64,000 bases of DNA from positions 21,315,285-21,379,284 of the forward strand of contig NC_089320.1 in assembly GCF_036669915.1 (NCBI RefSeq). Reading direction: 5' to 3'. The DNA is from Pocillopora verrucosa (lineage: Eukaryota; Cnidaria; Anthozoa; Scleractinia; Pocilloporidae). Each line of letters opens with the position of its first letter. The first letter of the stretch is position 1. Below, in pieces: positions 24,256-37,009 of this stretch. Under the pieces are notes generated by a model. It had not been told where the DNA came from. It worked only from the letters and a program-made list of their open reading frames with translations, and searched no databases. The position numbers and the translations under genes were made by a program.

Positions 24256-26704
24256 ACTCTAAGCCTTCACAAGATGTTGGATGATCAAAGTGGTCTGTAA
24301 TGATTACTTCTTGCGAATATACATTGTAAATCTGGAGAGATAATCTCAAACGGAGCTATTTTCTAAAGGACAGTTTTGTAGCTTAATTCTGGACTTTCAT
24401 GTTGTTCCCAGGGACACCCTGCCCAACCAAGCAATATCGAGAGACCTGGGAACAAGCCGGCAACTAATCATTCTCACTTCGTTTTGAAGTCAATCTTTCC
24501 TTTGGCACTGTTGCGCAATTTTGTCGTCACGCGTTTCCTGCGGCCACGCAATTTTTCTTGGACGCTTTTGCGCGACACTCCAGGAAAGGCTTTCGACAGA
24601 AGGAAGATAATGCTCTATGTAAGAAGGGTTTTACGCAATTTAGGGGACTGATAGGCCAGCGTGTCAATGAATTTTATCGCTGTAATTGCAGAAGTTCAAG
24701 GGGTCGGTGTTAGTAAAGCTTTGGCACAAAGATAATCTCGTTTCGCAAAGTTTTTGTTTTTGGTCAGGGGGTAATTAGTTTCGTAACGAATTTAGAATGT
24801 TTTGTATAATTTGACCTTTAAATGCGATTTCAAGCAAAATCATAATAAGGCACATGCGCAAACTTATAACTGGTTTGGTAACATTTCCACTGAGCGAACT
24901 GTAGGGGTTGATTATGTGAGTGTTTAGAAGTTATCTTCGATTCTCCTTTTTAGCCAATGTTACCTTTGTGACACCTGTTTTTGATGTCTTCATTCCTAGT
25001 CAAACTCGTATGGACTTTACAGCCTTTTCACTGCCTTTTGCCTCCAAAACAAATGCACTTTGTTGTGCATTAACATGGACATTATCCTTGTGATGTGGGT
25101 CACATTCTCACCTGCATTATGTTTTGACGTTGAAAGCACCAGGCTGAGCCCGGTGCTAGTAATAAGCTGGTCTTTTATCACTTTGTTTTGCATTTGTAAA
25201 TGTGATCCACTTTACTCAATCACTGTTAGGTGTAAGGCTCTTGTAGGTGTTCGAGAATATGGCCACACCCACCGCCCTCTCTGACTGATCTCGTGACAGT
25301 CACCCTCTTTGATGGTCAAACACCTTTGAAGGTCAATGCGCGAAAGTAGCAACACAGTAAAACTCTTGTTCAACGCGTTAAGTAAGGCACGCCCATCTAT
25401 CATCCGAGCGCGTGGTATCCAGCCCATGTATAGGTAACCTTGGTCCAACTCGCTTGACGAAATCACTACTCCTATAGTTGCAAGAAAGTTTGCAATTTTG
25501 GGACGATTGGTTGTGGCGGTGCACGTGAAGGCTGTATGGTCCGTCCTGTATGCCTATACATGGACATTATAATTACAATAAGTTAGTAAAGATCCTCCAT
25601 AAAAATAAATAATAAATAAGCTGCTTTGCTTCGAATTCAGCATAAAGATGCTTCCTTATCTAGGATTAAGTGGTCGTTCATCAGTCTATCCAAGGTATCG
25701 TGATTTTCAAGGTACTTTCAAAAGAACTCGGCCAGAAATTAGTCCTTTTGAGGCGTTAAAGTGTTCTTGAAATTGGAAACTCGATCCGGATCTTTTTCCT
25801 TGGGGTGATGTAAAGGAGGTTGGCCTCTTAATTTTGAGTCGTTTGTTTTGACGGAAAAATTAGTTTTTACATTGAAAGAAACCACAAAATATTGGTTTGG
25901 TTCGATAGAAAACACCAAATTGGAAATAATAAATAAGAACGAACAGGAACAGTCAAGAATGGAGAAGATTGAAACTGATTGCAAATGAGAAGCGTATAAT
26001 TTGGAACAAATCCTTGAAACAGTGATGTAGCCACTAATATGATTTATGTCGTTAGTGGTGCTCATGTGATTAAATTTCATTGAAAAGAGAAAAACTGCAA
26101 CTTAAAAGGTCAAAAAGGCAAAGCTAAACACGCAGTATCGTTGACCACTTTGATGGATATTGGATATTACAATCAAATTTTAGTGGCTTGACGCGGATCT
26201 TCTTAATTTTCCTAGAGTGAAGGTGATCGTTTCTTTCCATGATTTGTTCGGAAGCTTTTTCTCGATAGAAAATATCGTTCAATTAACGTGTGCAAGTGTG
26301 AACTTTTAAAAAATGTGACATTAAACCAATATCATTTCAACGTATCCTATTTAGTCAGTATATTATAAATAGTTGAGACTTTGCTGTAAGTTGGTACCAA
26401 TTGTTTAATAATGAAATGTTAAGTGCGTTAGATACGTAAGTGACACTGCATGACATGAACAATAAAAACAATGCCGTATTCCAGTCTGTTAAGAAGTTTT
26501 TATTTATCGGTGTAGCATTTAGCGGAGCTTCCTCGACTAAAGCCTTATTTTAAAAAATTTCAACCTCTCCCACGGTGGCTCTCGGTCAGGGGGAGTCATA
26601 TGAAAAAGCGAGGGAGCGCTGGCTTGTTCTCGGTGGTTTTCAAAGTAGAGGAAAGCAACACCGGCAGAGTGGGAGTGCGAAATGTGATAGGTAGGGAGAA
26701 TAAA

Positions 26705-26749
<45 letters not shown>

Positions 26750-27306
26750 TATAGCAGGTAATTTAGTGTTAACAACTGGGTTGAAAACGTAAATTAGCCA
26801 CCGTAAAGGGTAAAAAAGCTGACGTTTCGAGCGTTAGCCCTTCGTCAGAGCGATTCGCTCTGACGAAGGGCTAACGCTCTAAACGTCAGCTTTTTTACCC
26901 TTTACGGTGGTTAATTTACGTTTTCTTAGGTAGGGAGAAGGCGAGAGGAGAAGACGATGTTGTTTCCTCCTTTCCGTCTGTCGTAACTCTCCTACTTAAG
27001 CTCTGCACACATTTCACATTTTGGAGGCGACTGGGAACGGGTGGTAGGGATGTCGGAAAGAAAAGATGCTGTTTTTCTTTGTGAACCACGCTACCAGGGT
27101 CGCCCGCTTGCTGTTTTACTCTTTTCCACAAACCGAGATTCTGAAACAGGCTAACGGATTTTGTGATTATGTCATACATACTCCAACGCAGCAGGAAATG
27201 ATGTGTGCAATGGAAAATATACCCCGCGCGAGGCCTTAGCGAACGAGAGGAGCCAGAACGATGTGCACAAAGAACAAAACCCGTACAATTTCCTCGCAAA
27301 GGAGGG
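24256..27306. other. Region between PICALM and the SLC16-like gene
   Basis: This is the space between two convergent genes: the PICALM 3' UTR on the left and the transporter 3' UTR on the right. AATAAA-type signals lie around 25605-25615 and at 26461. A palindromic repeat occupies 26700-26935. Short frames on both strands have biased composition, and none looks like a gene. Confidence 0.5.
26700..26935. repeat. Palindromic coral-type repeat with near-perfect hairpin
   Basis: GCTGACGTTTCGAGCGTTAG, then CCCTTCGTCAGAGCGA, is immediately followed by its reverse complement and ends AACGTCAGC. The arms extend outward through TTTACGGTGG and AAATTA-type sequence, so the foldback spans about 26785-26925 with almost no loop. 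The flanking block AGTTTCTAAAGAAACTGTGG and GTGCTGCGTCGGTGGGAGAG recurs in inverted orientation at 51770-51810. Confidence 0.8.
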
Positions 27307-30300
27307 TTACAGCACGGTCTCACTTTCCTCAGGCGAGACCTTCATTTGCGTCTGGCCATCATTCTGCGGCAGATCATCTCGTTTTTTGAAATAACGTAGG
27401 ATAAATACTACGACCACGCTGCTCATTATGAGCGAGCCAGACATGTAGAAGGCAGGTATGTACGATCCTAACTCGTCTGCAATGAAACCTAAAAGGACCA
27501 AATGAAACAACATAAATATAAACTGTTAACAGTGATTGCAGGTTACGAACACTTGTTAAGTTCTTAGATATTACAGACTCAAACATCTTTACTTCAACTA
27601 CAAGAATTCATTAGAGAACAAAGTGACCTGCCCCCCTCGCCATGCTCAGCTCAGTGAAAAAATGAAAAAAAAAACAAAACTTGGTATAAAAGAGAAGAAA
27701 GGACTTAGGAAATAAAGGGAGAAGCTTAGCTTAAAAACTGAATTTTTGCTGTTTGATCTCAGGCGGACCATTCTGTGGGTGTGTTGAGTGGTAAAACATA
27801 CTATACAGAAGCATAAAAGGTTGTCTGGCGGTCACGAGCACCGAATAGTAACACTTTCAATCCATTGTGGTCTGAAAATCTTTAGTGAAACGATCGGGAC
27901 TGTTTCTGTAAAATGGCATTTTAAATAGCATGGAGAGGTAGAAAACGGTTAATCTTTGGTACAATGACATTTCTTTTCCCTTATTTGAGGTTTCAACACA
28001 CGTTGAAAATCTTTTTATTTTCAGTGCCTTTATTCGTAACCGCACCACAATTCTCTCATAGTTTTCACATGTCGTTACAATCACAGGGTTGTCTGCCTGT
28101 AGTTTAATACCTGCAAACGGAGGTCCAACAGCCATAGTCAAAGATAAGAAAAATAACCAGAAACCAAAGGACTTGGAACGATGAGTGACAGGTACACAGT
28201 TTAAAATAAGATAATTGATGGGCGTGGCCGATGACCCCTCTGCGAAACCAAAGGTCACGAAATAGACCATGAGGAGAGCATAACTCCTGGAGCTAACGGG
28301 GCACAGCAGTGTGGCGCCACCCATCACAAATCCTGCTACCTAGTATGCGAAGGGAAAAGAAAAGAAATCATTTTTAATTGTACTGCAAGGTCTGTATTAT
28401 GATACATGCTGTTACCTATCAATTTGATAGTTTTTGCGGGTCATTTCTCAGGGCTTTCACCTCACACGCGCTCAGATCGGTTAAAACAGTGAGATTAATC
28501 ACAGCATTGGGGCGAAATATGCTCAATTTGGCAATTAGAGTAATTTGGGACAAATTGAATGTTTCCTTCGATTAATTCAAATGCAAAGGAAAGGAGTTGT
28601 TTATTTTCAGTAGACTGATGGAATACTTACAGGCTAAATATAACGATTACTTTGAAACAGTCCATAAATTGCACGTTTTGCTAAGCTTCTTACGAAACAG
28701 TAATCCATTGCAACAGTGAAACAAGAGATTATTCAGCCAATCAAACTCTTAGATAAAAAAGAAGATTAATTTGATTGCATGGAGGACTCGAAGAATGTGT
28801 GTTCAAGATATAAGGAGGAAGGCTTGACTTCGTCTGGTATTTCTCTGCTCCCCACCCCATAGACGCCTTTTCTATCTTCCCCCCCAGCTTGATTTATTAA
28901 AGGAGAGACTACAGTTGGTCGAGGCTAATTCAATTGTCAATCATCAGCGCGTAGTAAATGTTGTAACAGTTACCCTAGCCTTAGCCCTTAAGCGGGTTTT
29001 TAATCGACAGGCTTACGATATAAGCGCCGAGGCGTGCGTGTTTCGTGCAGGCTTGTGATGTGGACGCGCGAGGTGTCCGCGAGGTTCTGGCAGACCTCTC
29101 AAACGCTTGTCTCGCTTGCCGGCTCGAATCTTGTAAGCTTTATTATTTGTGCCACGACGCTGAGATCCTGGGCGCAGATTACTCTAACCTGAAAGATGTG
29201 CTGTGCGTGAAATCTCTTGTCACATAGTTTTCCAACAACCAATCTGGCTATCACTGAAGCAAGTCCAAACCCGAGATACAACATCGAAGATTGTTTATTT
29301 TGGATACCAAGATCTCTGCAGAAGCTTGCCTTTTAAAGAGAAAGACAAATCTATTATTACTTTGAACGGTATGGTCCTTATTCCAAACAAAAATCCTCTA
29401 AACTAAGTTTGAATCCAAGGTGGTCAAGAATTATGGACTAGTCGCGTTTCCCGGGTCATTTCGAGAACAATCGACCACTTAAAAGGTTTGAAAAAAAAGG
29501 CAGAGTTGCAGTCGGAAATGGAAAATGATCATGGCAAAAGAAAAGCTGTGACTGCCTTTCGTCCGTTGTGCTAACCAAAGAGCTCAATGTGTCTAAATTA
29601 ACTCTTAGAAGAGGCGTCGGGTGCATCCACAAAATTAACAAAAACTAATGACCCACAAGCGTACAGTGTAGGGAGTGAATTGGAGTCAGAATATTAAAGA
29701 GTGACCATCAATTAACTCTGATGGGAGTTAAATTGTAATGTCCTAAGACCACAGTGCCTACATGTAAGCGCTGAAGTCAACATGTTGAAAGCAGAAAATA
29801 GATGGTGCTACTGGTAAATATGTGTTTGGCGTTTTACGTGCCGCTTCTCGCTTCTGTGATTTCTGTGCCTTTCATCGCGGCAACGAAGTTCTACTACGCC
29901 CGAAAAACCGCCAGTTATACAACTGGAGAGGGGGAGGAGGGGCATGCTACTATTCCAGACAGAAAAAGGGGTGTGGTAATTTCATGTTCTAGGCTCACCA
30001 TATGAACTTGTGGAATATGAAGTCCAAGATACAAAATGGTAGTTGACACTGTATAAACTACAAACGGCGGATGTCTCCAGATTGAAAATTTTTGCGAATA
30101 ACTCTCATCCTGATCGTTTGTTGACCCTCTTCGATAACCGGGGCCTTTCTTCAAGTTGCTATGGAAAAAGAAACCAAATACACAAACGGGGGAAGTCAAA
30201 CCGGCCCATATGAGAAATGAAGTTCGCCAACTGAAATTATCAAGTAAAATCTGTAAAACAGGAGACACGATCATGATGCCTGCAGCATGACCCGCCACAA

Positions 30301-32506
30301 GAGTCCCTGTGGCTAAAGATCGTCCCTTATCAAAAGACGCAGACACCACTAGAAACAGAGCAGTGTGAACACAGCTAGCGCCAAATCCATACAAACAGCT
30401 GTAGGTTAAGTATAACATCCACATGTAGGGCACTAGAGAGCTGGCCGAAAGGCTAGCGATGCATATCAAAGCGCCGCATATGCTGACGGCCTGGCAGCCA
30501 AGCCGATCACACAGTTTTGCCGCCAAAGGTCCAAAGAACGACGCACACGCCATGCACAGGGATCCCACCCATGCTGCGAAGTAAAAAAGGAGACAAAAAT
30601 GTTACAAATGTTAGTAACCATAGAGAAGGTTGTTGCCGAAATTTCTTAATACTTTAGACTTACGCTAATGATGAAATAATGAGTCTTAGGGAAGGTCTAT
30701 AATAAATTAGCTCTGTTTGTAATAGAATACTATACAGAAAAACTGTTATCCAGTAAAAAAAAACAAATGTACAATACTCAGCAAGAACTATTTACTGACT
30801 TTAAGTCATTTCATGAAAATCAGTACATTTGTAAAACCTGTCACACAAAAGTTTTGAAAGGGCAAATCCCATGTCAAGCTGTATGTAACAAATTACATGT
30901 TGATAAACTGCCACCAGAGTCGTCCATTCTAGAGAAGCTTGAACAGATACACCACAGAGAATAGTGTTTGAAAAATCAATAGTTGTGCCCAAAGGTCGAC
31001 AAAGAAAGAGTAAAGGTGCAATCTGTAATATACCTGTTGAATGTGATCAAACATGCAATATATTACCATGTCCCCATGAAAGATCTGGAATAATACTGTT
31101 GAAACTGAAAAAAAATTGGAATTTAGAGGTCATGTCTATTTTCAAGAAGTGCATCCACAAGTAGTAGATGACAACCTTTTTTGAAATAGCTGTATCTCCC
31201 TGGCCAGATATGAGCTCACTATTTCAGTATACTAGTCCGACACCCGTAGTGCCACTACACTTGATCTCAAGGATCCAGTACCATCCAGGTATCCCAGTTA
31301 CCCTAATCACAGGGTCTAGTTTTAAGTAGTAAAATAGTAGGTTAAGTTGTTTCTACTAGGAAAAAAAAATTAAAGTGTGTTTAACAAAGCAACTTCAAAT
31401 TAAGCTTTGGTGTGAATGGGATTCTAGTCTCGGTGTCTTGCGTGTCTCGAATTTACCACAGGATAAATTACCACCCGTTCTACGTACCGTCCTGTGTCCG
31501 TTTACAAAATACCATGCAAATTCGTGTATTTGGCATGCCAAGGTCGAGAGAAGAAGCGATCTATTAAGCATTCCCGGAGGATTCGGCGATGCAATTGTCA
31601 GAGGCTGTAAGATTTGTCGAAGTTCTCTTTTTAAGGGCATGGCTAAAAAATGTTACCATGTGAACAGGAAGCGATATTGGGCTGTATCTGTTGCCAAATG
31701 AATTAAAGCCCAGGCTAAACGTCGAACTTCACAAGAAACGAACTGATTATAACTGACAATTTGCAATTGGGTTAAACCAAACAGGTAAAGCACGACTGTA
31801 CGTCGGATCAAGCGTCAAAGCCAAAATTCAGAGCAGCAAAAACAAATCTTTCGGTCGGCGGAAATTAAAATAAGAAAAAGTTACGCGAGACGCTGAACTG
31901 ACGCTCCTTGGAAGAAGTTTTCATATTTTTTACAAACCCGACGACTACTTGAGCTGCAACTTTGTGTTTTTAAGACTTTTCAGTCTTGTTTCATCACGCG
32001 ATCTCGCAACGATGCAAATGGCGTTCTTACTTGACCCTGTCGTCAGTTGCCAAGTTGTTTTGCCTCGAGACATGTTTCAGCATATTTGCAGATATATAAT
32101 CAGATGCTGGGTTGGAAGTTCTTTATATTTCCAAAACCAACATTCAAGAACGTCCTTGGAAAAATCCTGCCCCCTCCATTCGACCCCAAACAAAAGTTAA
32201 AAATGTTTAAATAACTGAAAAAAGAGGAAAATAACGACCTTTTATGACACAGATGTAACTCTATTTCTTTCTAATTAATTATGGCGGCTTACCTGTGCGA
32301 GCTTTTCCCCGTCGAAACTCCTCTAAAAAGACAGGATTCAATACCCCAAAGCTAAACACGAATCCAAGAATCAAAATACTTGATATCAGACCAAGAGTGC
32401 ACACAAACCAACTGCGCGCACTATCTACTTGTTGACGTTTACAGCTGATACATTTTCCTCCATCTGCGGTTTCCACAGTGCAAGATGATATCTCCTCGTG
32501 ATTCAT
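27307..32506 (-). CDS. Monocarboxylate transporter-like MFS protein (SLC16 family), 5 exons
   Basis: This is a plasma-membrane major-facilitator transporter resembling SLC16/MCT proteins, which move lactate, pyruvate and related small acids or other solutes. The minus-strand exons are 32506-32293, 30573-29999, 29329-29189, 28339-28111 and 27488-27307. Borders are GT/AG and phases agree, giving 446 residues, compact for the family. Twelve membrane segments can be traced, from FVCTLGLISSILILGFVFSF in exon 1 to the last near MSGSLIMSSVVVVFIL. MFS loop motifs are AAKLCDRLG after segment 2 and VVGKLCDKR after segment 8. YLGLHIPQVHM and NYLILNCVP fit MCT positions. The N- and C-termini are cytosolic and hydrophilic. 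The classical MCT signature before segment 1 is poorly kept, so the substrate is unknown and it may be an orphan MCT type. The third-exon acceptor at 29330 was chosen because it alone keeps phase and similarity. Confidence 0.9.
30767..31164 (+). mobile_element. Degraded Helitron-type protein fragment (DUF6570-like)
   Basis: It lies antisense in intron 1 of the SLC16-like gene. One frame gives YICKTCHTKVLKGQIPCQAV, then LHVDKLPPESSILEKLEQI, and the next gives IVVPKGRQRKSKGAICNIPV, then CNILPCPHERSGIILLKLK. Together they match the order of the conserved N-terminal region of Helitron Rep/helicase polyproteins (CxxC finger, LPPEL, LPRxxxxxGIIPLKLK). A frameshift and stop near 30955 separate the halves. 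No helicase or Rep domain follows, so it is a dead fragment. Confidence 0.65.
31183..31336 (-). repeat. Inverted repeat arm A
   Basis: In reverse complement this reads CTAGACCCTGTGATTAGGGT, then AACTGGGATACCTGGATGG and TGTCGGACTAGTATACTG. The same sequence lies in the forward direction at 35345-35490. The two arms are about 150 bases long, highly similar and 4 kb apart. They enclose exon 1 of the SLC16-like gene and the whole GPCR gene. Confidence 0.75.
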
Positions 32507-33466
32507 GTTTTATCTGTTCGGGCTGAGGGTTGATACTTAGAGAGCCTTCGACACTAAACAAGGCTGCAGTTGTCAAACAAAAGCAAGAAGAACTGGCCTA
32601 ACCAGTTGGCGAGTTTTAAGATTCGAATCAGTATAATTTTCTCGTCATTGCGTTTCTCTCCTGTTACAACTTTGCACTCGTTTTCAGCCAATCAAACGCG
32701 CGTAATTTTTTCCTTATCTACATTATTAATTAAAAGCTCTTATCCCGCGACATCACTGAGATGTTGACAGCTAGGTGTTATTTTGCCGCAGGCTATTTTG
32801 GTTACTTGGCATATTCACAACATTGTTGTTTCTCTCTATATATTCTATCACTAAATTGATCATTAAACAGGTTACATTGAAATAAAAAATAAAAATAAAA
32901 AAAACTACGCTCAGTTAATCCTAACTTGGCCTCTAAAAGCAATAGTTACAGTTTCGTGATGCCCTGATAATAACCTCTTTCTGACACAAAAAGCTGGAAA
33001 TGAAATATATGTAAGGCGACCCCAATGATATCGGATCAGTATTGAAATAATGATTCTCTTATAAAACAGGAAAACATTTGTATTCCTCTAATCTCTTGGC
33101 ATGACATTTGGCAACGCCTTACCAATCAAACAACCACAAACTATTTGATGTATAAGCTCTACGGCTTTTTCTTTTTAACATAAAATTATACAGTAATCAT
33201 TAAAGTTTGGCAACACTACAGCGGGAATTATTTAACGTTTAACGATTATTAGTATTCTGGCTCCCCTCCCCCCCTCTTAGATTTCAATATCATTTCCCCT
33301 TGTGTCTGCCTTACTTATAATATCAGCTTGAAGGATGTGAGAATTTACTGTTTGTTTTTAAAAAATGTATTGGTTTGTATGGAGAAGTTTCCTTTTTAGT
33401 CAGTCATGGGAGTGAAAGGTCAATGGTTTATATGTAAACAGGAGGAAGTAGACGACCTCACTGATT
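32507..33466. other. Spacer between transporter start and GPCR stop
   Basis: AT-rich sequence without a credible reading frame. It should contain the promoter of the SLC16-like gene and the GPCR 3' UTR, both on the minus strand. Confidence 0.5.
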
Positions 33467-34420
33467 TTAAGCTTTACAAGTCAATATGTCTTTATACGCC
33501 ATTCTGAGCTCCCGTCGCATAAGTCCATAAATGATTCGATTGACAGCACTGTTACTCGCTAGCAGCACCACTTGCCAAAAGTACACTTGTCGTGGAAGCG
33601 AACGCGGGCCGCTCAGTGCTTCATAAACATCCGTGCAGATGACTGGTGTCCAACAAACAAGGAACGCAATCAGGGTAACGAACAACATCCGAGTAATCCT
33701 CGCCTCGTCTGCGAAAGATCCCGAAGCCTCTCGAGCAAGACTCGAGTTCAAAATTTCGGCAAAATGTGCCCGAACTCTCCAGTAAGCTTTAAAATAGCAG
33801 AATAACATCAAAGGAAATACTAAAAAGCAAACTGCACCGTAGGCCACAAGTGTGTATATTGGGATGCCCTTATGGTGATTCATGTTTACAAAGCAGAGGT
33901 TTTTTCCAGGATGAAAGCGAAATGCTTTGGTTCCGAAAGAAAACACGGCCGTCGCCAAAGCGATTGCGACGATCCAAGCCGCAAGAATTGAGAGCAAAAT
34001 GTTCCTCTTGCTATAAATTCTCCGATAAATAGCTACAGACTTCGTTATCTTGAAAAACCGATTGATGGCGATAAGAGCCATTGTGAATAGAGAAACGAGA
34101 GCGAAGACAAATGTAAGAGTGCCCTGAGCCTGGCAGAAGGCATTACCAAAAATCCACTGGCCTTCTATTAGTACTCCAAGGGATAACGTCATACACAAGA
34201 CGGCGAACAGCAAGTCTGCAGCGGCGAGGCACGCTATGTAATAGTTTTGAGGCGCGCGAAATCCTCTGATCTTGTACAAGGATAAACAAACTAAAGCGTT
34301 ACCCAAAACTGCTGATCCAACGAGGAAAACCCAGAGTGTGGATTCAAAGACAACAAGGCCAATATATCTGTCCTCCAAAGATATTGCAAGCTCATTTTCT
34401 CTTTGGGACGTTTCTTCCAT
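33467..34420 (-). CDS. Intronless class A (rhodopsin-type) GPCR, melatonin-receptor-like
   Basis: A single exon encodes a 317-residue seven-helix receptor. Landmarks in order are GNALVC in TM1, LAAADLLF in TM2, the disulphide Cys in FGNAFCQ before TM3, INRF in place of DRY after TM3, a Cys in extracellular loop 2 (LCFVN), FLVCWTPV in TM6 and NSAVNRIIYG in TM7 in place of NPxxY. TM7 and the short tail (RRELRMAYKDI) resemble melatonin-type receptors, which also lack a standard DRY and NPxxY. The N-terminus is short and has no obvious glycosylation sequon. Intronless GPCRs of this kind form large expansions in anthozoans. The ligand is unknown. The start is the only in-frame ATG just before the hydrophilic N-terminus. 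Confidence 0.9.
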   Translation of the reverse strand: MEETSQRENELAISLEDRYIGLVVFESTLWVFLVGSAVLGNALVCLSLYKIRGFRAPQNYYIACLAAADLLFAVLCMTLSLGVLIEGQWIFGNAFCQAQGTLTFVFALVSLFTMALIAINRFFKITKSVAIYRRIYSKRNILLSILAAWIVAIALATAVFSFGTKAFRFHPGKNLCFVNMNHHKGIPIYTLVAYGAVCFLVFPLMLFCYFKAYWRVRAHFAEILNSSLAREASGSFADEARITRMLFVTLIAFLVCWTPVICTDVYEALSGPRSLPRQVYFWQVVLLASNSAVNRIIYGLMRRELRMAYKDILTCKA

Positions 34421-35344
34421 GGTTAATTTACGCCTGAGCGAACGTTTTTTTGAGCAGTCAGATCTGAAGAGGTTAGCAGAGAATGCGGAAAGTTGCCAGA
34501 CTAACGCACTTAAAAAAATTGCTTCCCGGCTCTATTTCCATAGAAAAAGAAAGTAAATTAGATACAGACTTAAAGATTTATCCTTGTAGACTGAAGAAAA
34601 AGCCTAGCATGGAAACTTGATATTACATAGATTAAAGTTGTTTTTTTTCCATAGTAACTTACTTCCTTGATTACATGAGACCAACGAAAAATGCTATATT
34701 TAAGACGAGGCTTCTTTTGGGTATTACTTGCGTTTTGCGTTTCTCATCTAATTTACATCACTATTATGCTTTGCATCTTTATAGCGATCTCTTCAAATGC
34801 CAACGTAAAATTAACGTGTAAGCGTCAACTTCAGTTTCGCTGAAGCGAACACTGTATTTGTCATCGCTGCTAAAAGTAGAAGAATTATTTTTCTGGAAAA
34901 TTCATACGAAAGTGGCAGGGGTGATCATCGGAAATTTCATATTGAATATCGAAACCGAACCACAAACCCGTCCATGGTTGTGTGCTTCAACTTAGGCTCA
35001 AAAGGAACAAGTAATCCCTTTGACCTCTGCTTTCCACGGGTTCATTTATTTCTTAAGCGTGTGGCACCAGAATCACATGTATTCCACTCGCTTAACTCGT
35101 TCCAATAGATAACCTCGGGCCGCGTTGCATTCTTTCAAGAAAATACGACCTTCATTCCTCAGTTCCGGTAAGACCATAGTCTCATGAAAACTTTTTCCCA
35201 TTTTGGTCTATGTTTAACGCGCAAAATGCGAAGGAAGTGGGATGCTAACGGTAAGTACAACCATAATAGTAATAATGTCGTAGTAATAACGATAATAATT
35301 GCTTTATTCAGCATTTCTATCAGGTGTCTTCTCATCTGAATGAA

Positions 35345-35490
35345 AACTAGACCCTGTGAGCAGGGTAACTGGGATACCTGGATGGTACTGGATCCTTGGA
35401 ATCAAGTGTAGTGATACTATGGGTGTCGGACTAGTATACTGAAATAGTGAGCTCAAGTCTGGCTAAGGGCATACACCTATTTCAAAACAC
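35345..35490 (+). repeat. Inverted repeat arm B
   Basis: AACTAGACCCTGTGAGCAGG, then GTAACTGGGATACCTGGATG and GTGTCGGACTAGTATACTG, repeat the arm at 31183-31336 in the opposite orientation, with only scattered differences. The arms may be two insertions of one small element or the ends of a larger inverted structure. Confidence 0.75.
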
Positions 35491-37009
35491 AGGCATGCTC
35501 TGCATGCAAGAGTTATTTTTTGTAGGGTGGGTGGATTACTTGAAACATTGTTAGTGGTCTACATTCTTACAAAAGGAAAGAAGAGTATTAACGTTGGAAA
35601 AGAACGAAAATGTCGAATTACCTCACACACAGGTATTTTGTGGTAGATTATGTGTTTTGTGCGAATAAATGTAACCAAAAATAAACTGTATTGGTGCCAC
35701 AGATACCTGTTAGTACAAAATGCAGTCAGCAGACCGGATACAATATAGACTGGAGACTGTAGAGTGGGTACAAAATGCAGACTGAGAATCTGAAGAGTTT
35801 TTACGTCTGGTAAATAATAACATGTCATCTTACAATTACCGAGCGTCACGCAATCGCTTGTCCTCGATCAGCCTTCACGATTATTTGCACTATTGTGGAA
35901 AATTCCTGGCCTATTTCTTGATGAAAATCGATCGTAATATAATTTCAAGCCTTCAATATAGTCTTCTTACTTTGTGCGCGAGTTGGTTTGTGTGATGTCT
36001 GTACAGATTTTACCAACGTAACAAAAGTCGATGATGTGAATAACAGTGATGGTAAAGCAAGCTTAAACGGCAGAAATCACCAGAAACTACAACGGATACA
36101 CAGTTCGCGACTCAATCCAGTCCAAAATTACCGCTCAATAACATCTTTTAGTGTGGATTGGCCGCGAACAATACGACTTGTGTATGCGTCTGTAAGTATT
36201 TCGAGCGTTTGCGCTATAATGCTTCAGGTGATCGTAATCAGAACACGTTGAAATACAAAACGACCGACAAAAGAGTTTTCTAAGCAAAAATCTCGTGTTC
36301 GTCATGTGACCCGGACCTGTCCGTGCATGACAACGTCAATCATCATCAAGATAACACGTGATCAGCATGTGAACACCTTCACCCTCATTGGATCACAGTT
36401 AGTTGTCATGGTGTTGAGGGCCCAATGACCACTGGGTACTATTGCGCAATTTTTCCATTTTGTGGCGGAGGAAAAAAAAAAAAAAAAAGACGACAAAAAA
36501 ACAAAGGCATTTTATGACTGGGCTACCACAGGTATCCCAGTAATAAACAATTGCACGTATTAAAATAAAAATAGATAATAAGACTAAGAGTCAGATATAT
36601 GTATAAATGAAAGAAAATATTAAGTTATTAAGAGTTAAACTGAAATTCCAGTGTATATTTTTTCTCATTAAGTGTTAAAAGTTACAATACGGACAGGTCC
36701 TTATTTGATCTGGTTAACTATTAATTAAAAATCTTGGCTGCTCGATCCTGATAAATATGTGACACTTATGGGATTTCAAGGTGCATTAAGGCACAAGATC
36801 TGTTCGTCAGACTGCATCGACATCGGCATCACTTTTTTAGAATAAGCGTGATATTTTGCTGTTTTTTCTGTCAAGCGGAGGAACTCGCGAGGCGAGTTTT
36901 ACATGCTCCATCATAAGGATCCAAAGATTAAAGACACGATCGTTCGAAGTTGCTGATACGAAAAATTAAGTCAGAAAATGGAGGAACCAAGTGTCAATCG
37001 GTGTGTCCG

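Noticed and set aside
25739..26080. Minus-strand ORF of 113 codons
   Set aside because: AT-rich 3' flanking DNA of PICALM; composition is not protein-like and there is no recognisable domain.
26916..27323. Minus-strand ORF of 135 codons next to the transporter stop
   Set aside because: It lies in the transporter 3' UTR and repeat flank; it begins inside the palindromic repeat and matches nothing.
29045..29227. Plus-strand ORF of 60 codons
   Set aside because: It is partly antisense to transporter exon 3 and has no independent splice or start evidence.
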